DNA from: Candidatus Woesearchaeota archaeon
GTDB lineage: Archaea > Nanobdellota > Nanobdellia > SCGC-AAA011-G17 > UBA489
Direction of reading: 5' to 3'
Assembly: GCA_018658955.1 (NCBI GenBank)
Contig: JABIPM010000013.1
Coordinates: 1-7,682 of the forward strand
DNA length: 7,682 nucleotides
Shown here: piece by piece, positions 5,757-7,682 of the stretch
Layout of the letters: every line of letters starts with the position of its first letter
Numbering within the stretch: position 1 is the stretch's first letter
Notes under the pieces: model-generated
What the model was told of the DNA's origin: nothing
The model's input: the letters and a program-made list of their open reading frames with translations, nothing else
Database searches by the model: none
Made by a program: the position numbers and the translations under genes

Positions 5757-6575
5757 ATGGCCACATATTCACACTCCAAATTAAGTACTTTTGATCAATG
5801 TAAGTATAAGTATAAACTTAGATATGTTGATTTTGTTAGAAGTGAACTAAAAACCATTGAAGGATTTATGGGAACTATTGTTCACCAAACTTTAGAGAAG
5901 TTATATAGAGAATTAAAAGCAGGGATTGTGAATTCTAAAGATAATTTACTGAAGTATTATTTATGGATGTGGCAAAAAAATTGGACTCCCGGTATTGTTG
6001 TTGTTAAAAAAGAGTATAATGCCGAACATTACAAAACATTAGGATTAAATTATCTTATGGGTTACTATGATAAATATTCTCCATTTAATCAATTAACAAC
6101 TGTGGCAATTGAAACTAATGATAGGCTTGGTTTAACTAATAATGATAAATATTATGTTATGATTGATCGTTTAGCCGTTGATGAAGATAAAAATTATTAT
6201 GTGATAGATTATAAAACAAATGCTAATCCTGCTAATCAAACAACATTAGACAAGGATACTCAATTGGCAATGTATTCCTTGTGGGTTAAAGATAAATTTC
6301 TTGATGCTAAATCAATTAAACTTGTTTGGAATTTTTTAGCAACTGATGAAGAAAAAGTATCAGTTAGAACCGATGAAGAATTGGTTGAAATGAAAAATTC
6401 TATTGAGAATAAAATAAATGAAATTGGAAATTGTATTGAATATCCTGCCACCACTAGTAAACTGTGTGATTATTGTGAGTATAAATCTATATGTCCTGAA
6501 TGGAAGAGAAACGAAATTGAAGAAGTTAAACCTAAATATACTCGTCAGAAATTATTAAATGCGTACTTGAAATAG
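5757..6575 (+). CDS. PD-(D/E)XK nuclease with Cas4/AddB-type iron-sulfur cysteines
   Basis: A 272-residue nuclease of the RecB/Cas4-like PDDEXK_1 group. The N-terminal SHSKLSTFDQCKYKYKLRY (residues 5-23) is the typical opening, with C15 as the first cluster cysteine. H43 in GTIVHQTLE is the family histidine. The metal site is D137 (MIDRL), D151 and K153 (YVIDYKT), followed by Q169 and Y173 in QLAMYSLW. The last three cluster cysteines are C237-x2-C240-x5-C246 (CDYCEYKSICPEW). This C...C-x2-C-x5-C arrangement ligates a 4Fe-4S cluster in Cas4, AddB and related exonucleases and holds the nuclease fold together. Expected activity is metal-dependent cleavage of DNA ends, in repair or recombination. 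There is no helicase domain, no CRISPR array and no cas gene in the window, so a Cas4 name is not supported. It is transcribed away from the SET-AlkD-PIN genes. Confidence 0.9.
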   Translation: MATYSHSKLSTFDQCKYKYKLRYVDFVRSELKTIEGFMGTIVHQTLEKLYRELKAGIVNSKDNLLKYYLWMWQKNWTPGIVVVKKEYNAEHYKTLGLNYLMGYYDKYSPFNQLTTVAIETNDRLGLTNNDKYYVMIDRLAVDEDKNYYVIDYKTNANPANQTTLDKDTQLAMYSLWVKDKFLDAKSIKLVWNFLATDEEKVSVRTDEELVEMKNSIENKINEIGNCIEYPATTSKLCDYCEYKSICPEWKRNEIEEVKPKYTRQKLLNAYLK

Positions 6576-6593
6576 TTTTGAAATTTTATTTTA
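6576..6593 (+). terminator. Weak T-rich terminator after the nuclease gene
   Basis: Three T-runs of four to five bases (TTTTG, ATTTT, ATTTT) follow the TAG stop immediately. Short U-tracts can end archaeal transcripts, but the stretch is not much richer in T than the local background. Confidence 0.3.
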
Positions 6594-6638
6594 AAAGCTT
6601 ATATGTTTTCTAAAGATTAAAATTTAGTTTATAAATGG

Positions 6639-6646
6639 TTTTAAAC
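6639..6646 (+). promoter_or_regulatory. TATA-like element before the unrecognised gene
   Basis: GTTTTAAAC is centred 25 nt upstream of ATG at 6667, fitting a leaderless transcript. TTTATAAA at 6628-6635 is an alternative that would give a leader of about 9 nt. No Shine-Dalgarno is present before the ATG. Confidence 0.4.
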
Positions 6647-6666
6647 AACAGTTATTTGGTTATATT

Positions 6667-7089
6667 ATGGATTCTCCAGATAGAAAAAAGATGGATAGGT
6701 ATTACAAAGAACAATTAGGTGATAATATAGAAAAAGAACTAGCTTCTTTTGATGAAGTTATGGCCATGATGGTTGATTCTATTCTTCCTAAAAAAAAGAT
6801 TATGGCTGAAAAGAAAAATTATGCCGAAACTATGTTTAGGAATTGGGATTGTTTCAGTGAAATTCTTCCACCATTGAGAGAAGTTAAATGGAATTTAATG
6901 AGTATAAAGAAATATAGGGATCTTTCTAGTGAAAAAGGTCATGAATTAGAAAATTTAAGTAATGATGATAAGAAGGTTAGGAAAAAATGTGTGAATAGTA
7001 TGTTATGGTTTACTGATGTACTCGCATATAGTTCTGGTCTTGTTAAAGATGAACTAAAAACAAGAAAGATGTTTGGTTTTGAAGAATAA
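6667..7089 (+). CDS. Unrecognised helical, charged cytosolic protein
   Basis: I do not recognise this 140-residue protein. It has no signal peptide or membrane segment and is rich in Lys, Glu, Asp and Met. It reads as mostly alpha-helical: a helix-rich N-terminal part (residues 1-65), a short break at EILPPLREVKWNL (about 65-77), and a second helical region to residue 135. Cysteines occur at 62 and 108 only, and no metal or catalytic motif is visible. It has its own TATA-like element and base composition similar to the other genes, so it looks like a real resident gene. It is the last protein gene before the convergent 23S rRNA gene. A role in protein-protein or RNA contacts would be a guess. 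Confidence 0.68.
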   Translation: MDSPDRKKMDRYYKEQLGDNIEKELASFDEVMAMMVDSILPKKKIMAEKKNYAETMFRNWDCFSEILPPLREVKWNLMSIKKYRDLSSEKGHELENLSNDDKKVRKKCVNSMLWFTDVLAYSSGLVKDELKTRKMFGFEE

Positions 7090-7132
7090 AATTATTTTAT
7101 TATAGTTCTCACTATCTCTTAATTTTAAAATT

Positions 7133-7141
7133 AAAAAAAAA
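7133..7141 (-). terminator. T9 terminator of the 23S rRNA transcript
   Basis: On the minus strand nine consecutive T residues follow the 3' end of the 23S gene by about 10-15 bases, the expected archaeal U-tract terminator. Immediately beyond it is a perfect 16-bp palindrome, TTAATTTTAAAATTAA (7119-7134), which may also help to end the convergent protein-gene transcript coming from the left. Confidence 0.6.
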
Positions 7142-7153
7142 GAGTACATAGGA

Positions 7154-7682
7154 AAGTTTAAGCCTCCAAGTATATTGATAAATGTCGAATTATTAGTAAT
7201 CGCGGGCTGAATACCTCGTTTCCTTGGTACTTACACCCCGACCCTATCAAACCTGTGATATGCAGGTATTCTCAGTCTATTTTCGCGGCGGGTTTCGAGC
7301 TTAGATGCTTTCAGCTCTTATCCCTTAGCGCGTAGCTGCCCAGCCTGCCTTGTCAGACAACTGGTACACCAGTGGCGCCGAACCCTTGTTCCTTTCGTAC
7401 TAAAGGATCCTTCCACTCAGACCTCAACACCTCCAGTAGATATCATACAAACTGTCTCACGACGTTCTTAACCCAGCTCACGATCCGCTTTAACCGGTGA
7501 ACACCCGTACCCTTGGAAGCTTCTGCACTTCCAGGATGCGAAGAGCCGACAACGAAGTAGCAAGCAGCGCCGTCGATTTGAACTCTTAGGCGCTACAACT
7601 CAATTATCCCCGAGATAGCTTTTCTGTCATACCTAGCCCTCATCAATAAGGACATAGGGGTTCGCTAGACCAGACTTTCGTC
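7154..7682 (-). rRNA. 23S ribosomal RNA, 3' portion (domains V-VI; 5' part outside window)
   Basis: The minus strand from 7682 down reads as the last roughly 530 bases of large-subunit rRNA. Landmarks are GGGGATAA of the peptidyl-transferase ring (7604-7611), TCGACGGC of helix 89, TGTCGGCTC (7543-7551), the A-loop TGTTC (7499-7503), and AGAACGTCGTGAGACAG around U2585-A2602. Further down are the sarcin-ricin loop AGTACGAAAGGAAC (7388-7401), GCTGAAAGCATCTAAGC and the terminal GAGGCTTAA. The 3' end is placed by similarity to the GAGGCUUAACCUU end of E. coli and may be off by several bases. GC content is near 50 percent against about 30 percent for the genes, a modest rise that suggests a mesophile. 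Several near-universal positions differ (see findings), while helix 89 keeps its pairs through compensatory changes. No 5S gene follows before the T9 terminator. Confidence 0.95.

Noticed and set aside
6260..6454. Open frame on the minus strand inside the PD-(D/E)XK nuclease gene
   Set aside because: Antisense shadow with no start signal; the + strand frame holds the conserved nuclease motifs.
5757..6575. Cas4 of a CRISPR-Cas locus
   Set aside because: No direct-repeat array and no other cas gene is visible; the only tandem repeat nearby is a 10-bp promoter-region duplication.
7154..7682. 23S rRNA pseudogene
   Set aside because: Despite odd bases at key sites, helix pairing is preserved by double compensatory changes and most functional loops are intact, followed by a proper terminator.

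Overview
The window looks like a piece of a low-GC archaeal chromosome, most likely from a small-genome DPANN-type lineage (Woesearchaeota/Pacearchaeota-like; this placement is inference). Supporting signs are an archaeal/eukaryal-type tryptophanyl-tRNA synthetase tail, A/T-rich TATA elements about 25-28 nt upstream of several start codons (the spacing expected of leaderless archaeal transcripts), a JAMM peptidase, a histone H1-tail-like basic protein and a fast-evolving 23S rRNA. TAA, TAG and TGA are all used as ordinary stops, so the genetic code is standard.

Left part (1-2905, + strand except one gene): the 3' end of trpS; a 59-residue Lys/Arg/Ala/Thr-rich DNA-binding-type protein with its own TATA box and a strong Shine-Dalgarno; a bidirectional T7/A7 terminator; and a minus-strand gene for a small membrane-anchored, eight-cysteine surface protein. 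That gene shares a back-to-back TATA element with an M3-family oligoendopeptidase (PepF-like, HELGH). The peptidase gene overlaps by four bases a gene for a membrane-anchored JAMM metallopeptidase, so the two are probably co-translated.

Middle part (3449-5665, - strand): three genes in a row encode a SET-domain methyltransferase with a complete post-SET zinc site, an AlkD-like DNA glycosylase with W109/D113/W184 in the expected places, and a 338-residue PIN-like nuclease with an unrecognised N-terminal region and a basic insertion. The SET gene is divergent from a + strand gene (5757-6575) for a PD-(D/E)XK nuclease carrying four cysteines in the Cas4/AddB iron-sulfur pattern. Functionally this is a DNA/RNA-processing and protein-methylation neighbourhood. 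Joint action as one system is only a hypothesis, because several of these genes appear to have their own promoters.

Right part (6667-7682): an unrecognised helical charged protein, then the 3' portion of a 23S rRNA gene on the minus strand, ending in a T9 terminator with no 5S gene behind it. The rRNA is the most unusual thing seen. Compared with E. coli from memory, it departs from near-universal sequence at the peptidyl-transferase centre (C2452U, A2453U, C2499U, A2503U), the A-loop (C2551G, G2557A) and the sarcin-ricin loop (G2661A). Helix 89 nevertheless keeps its pairing through several double compensatory changes, which argues for a working but highly derived ribosome rather than a decayed gene.
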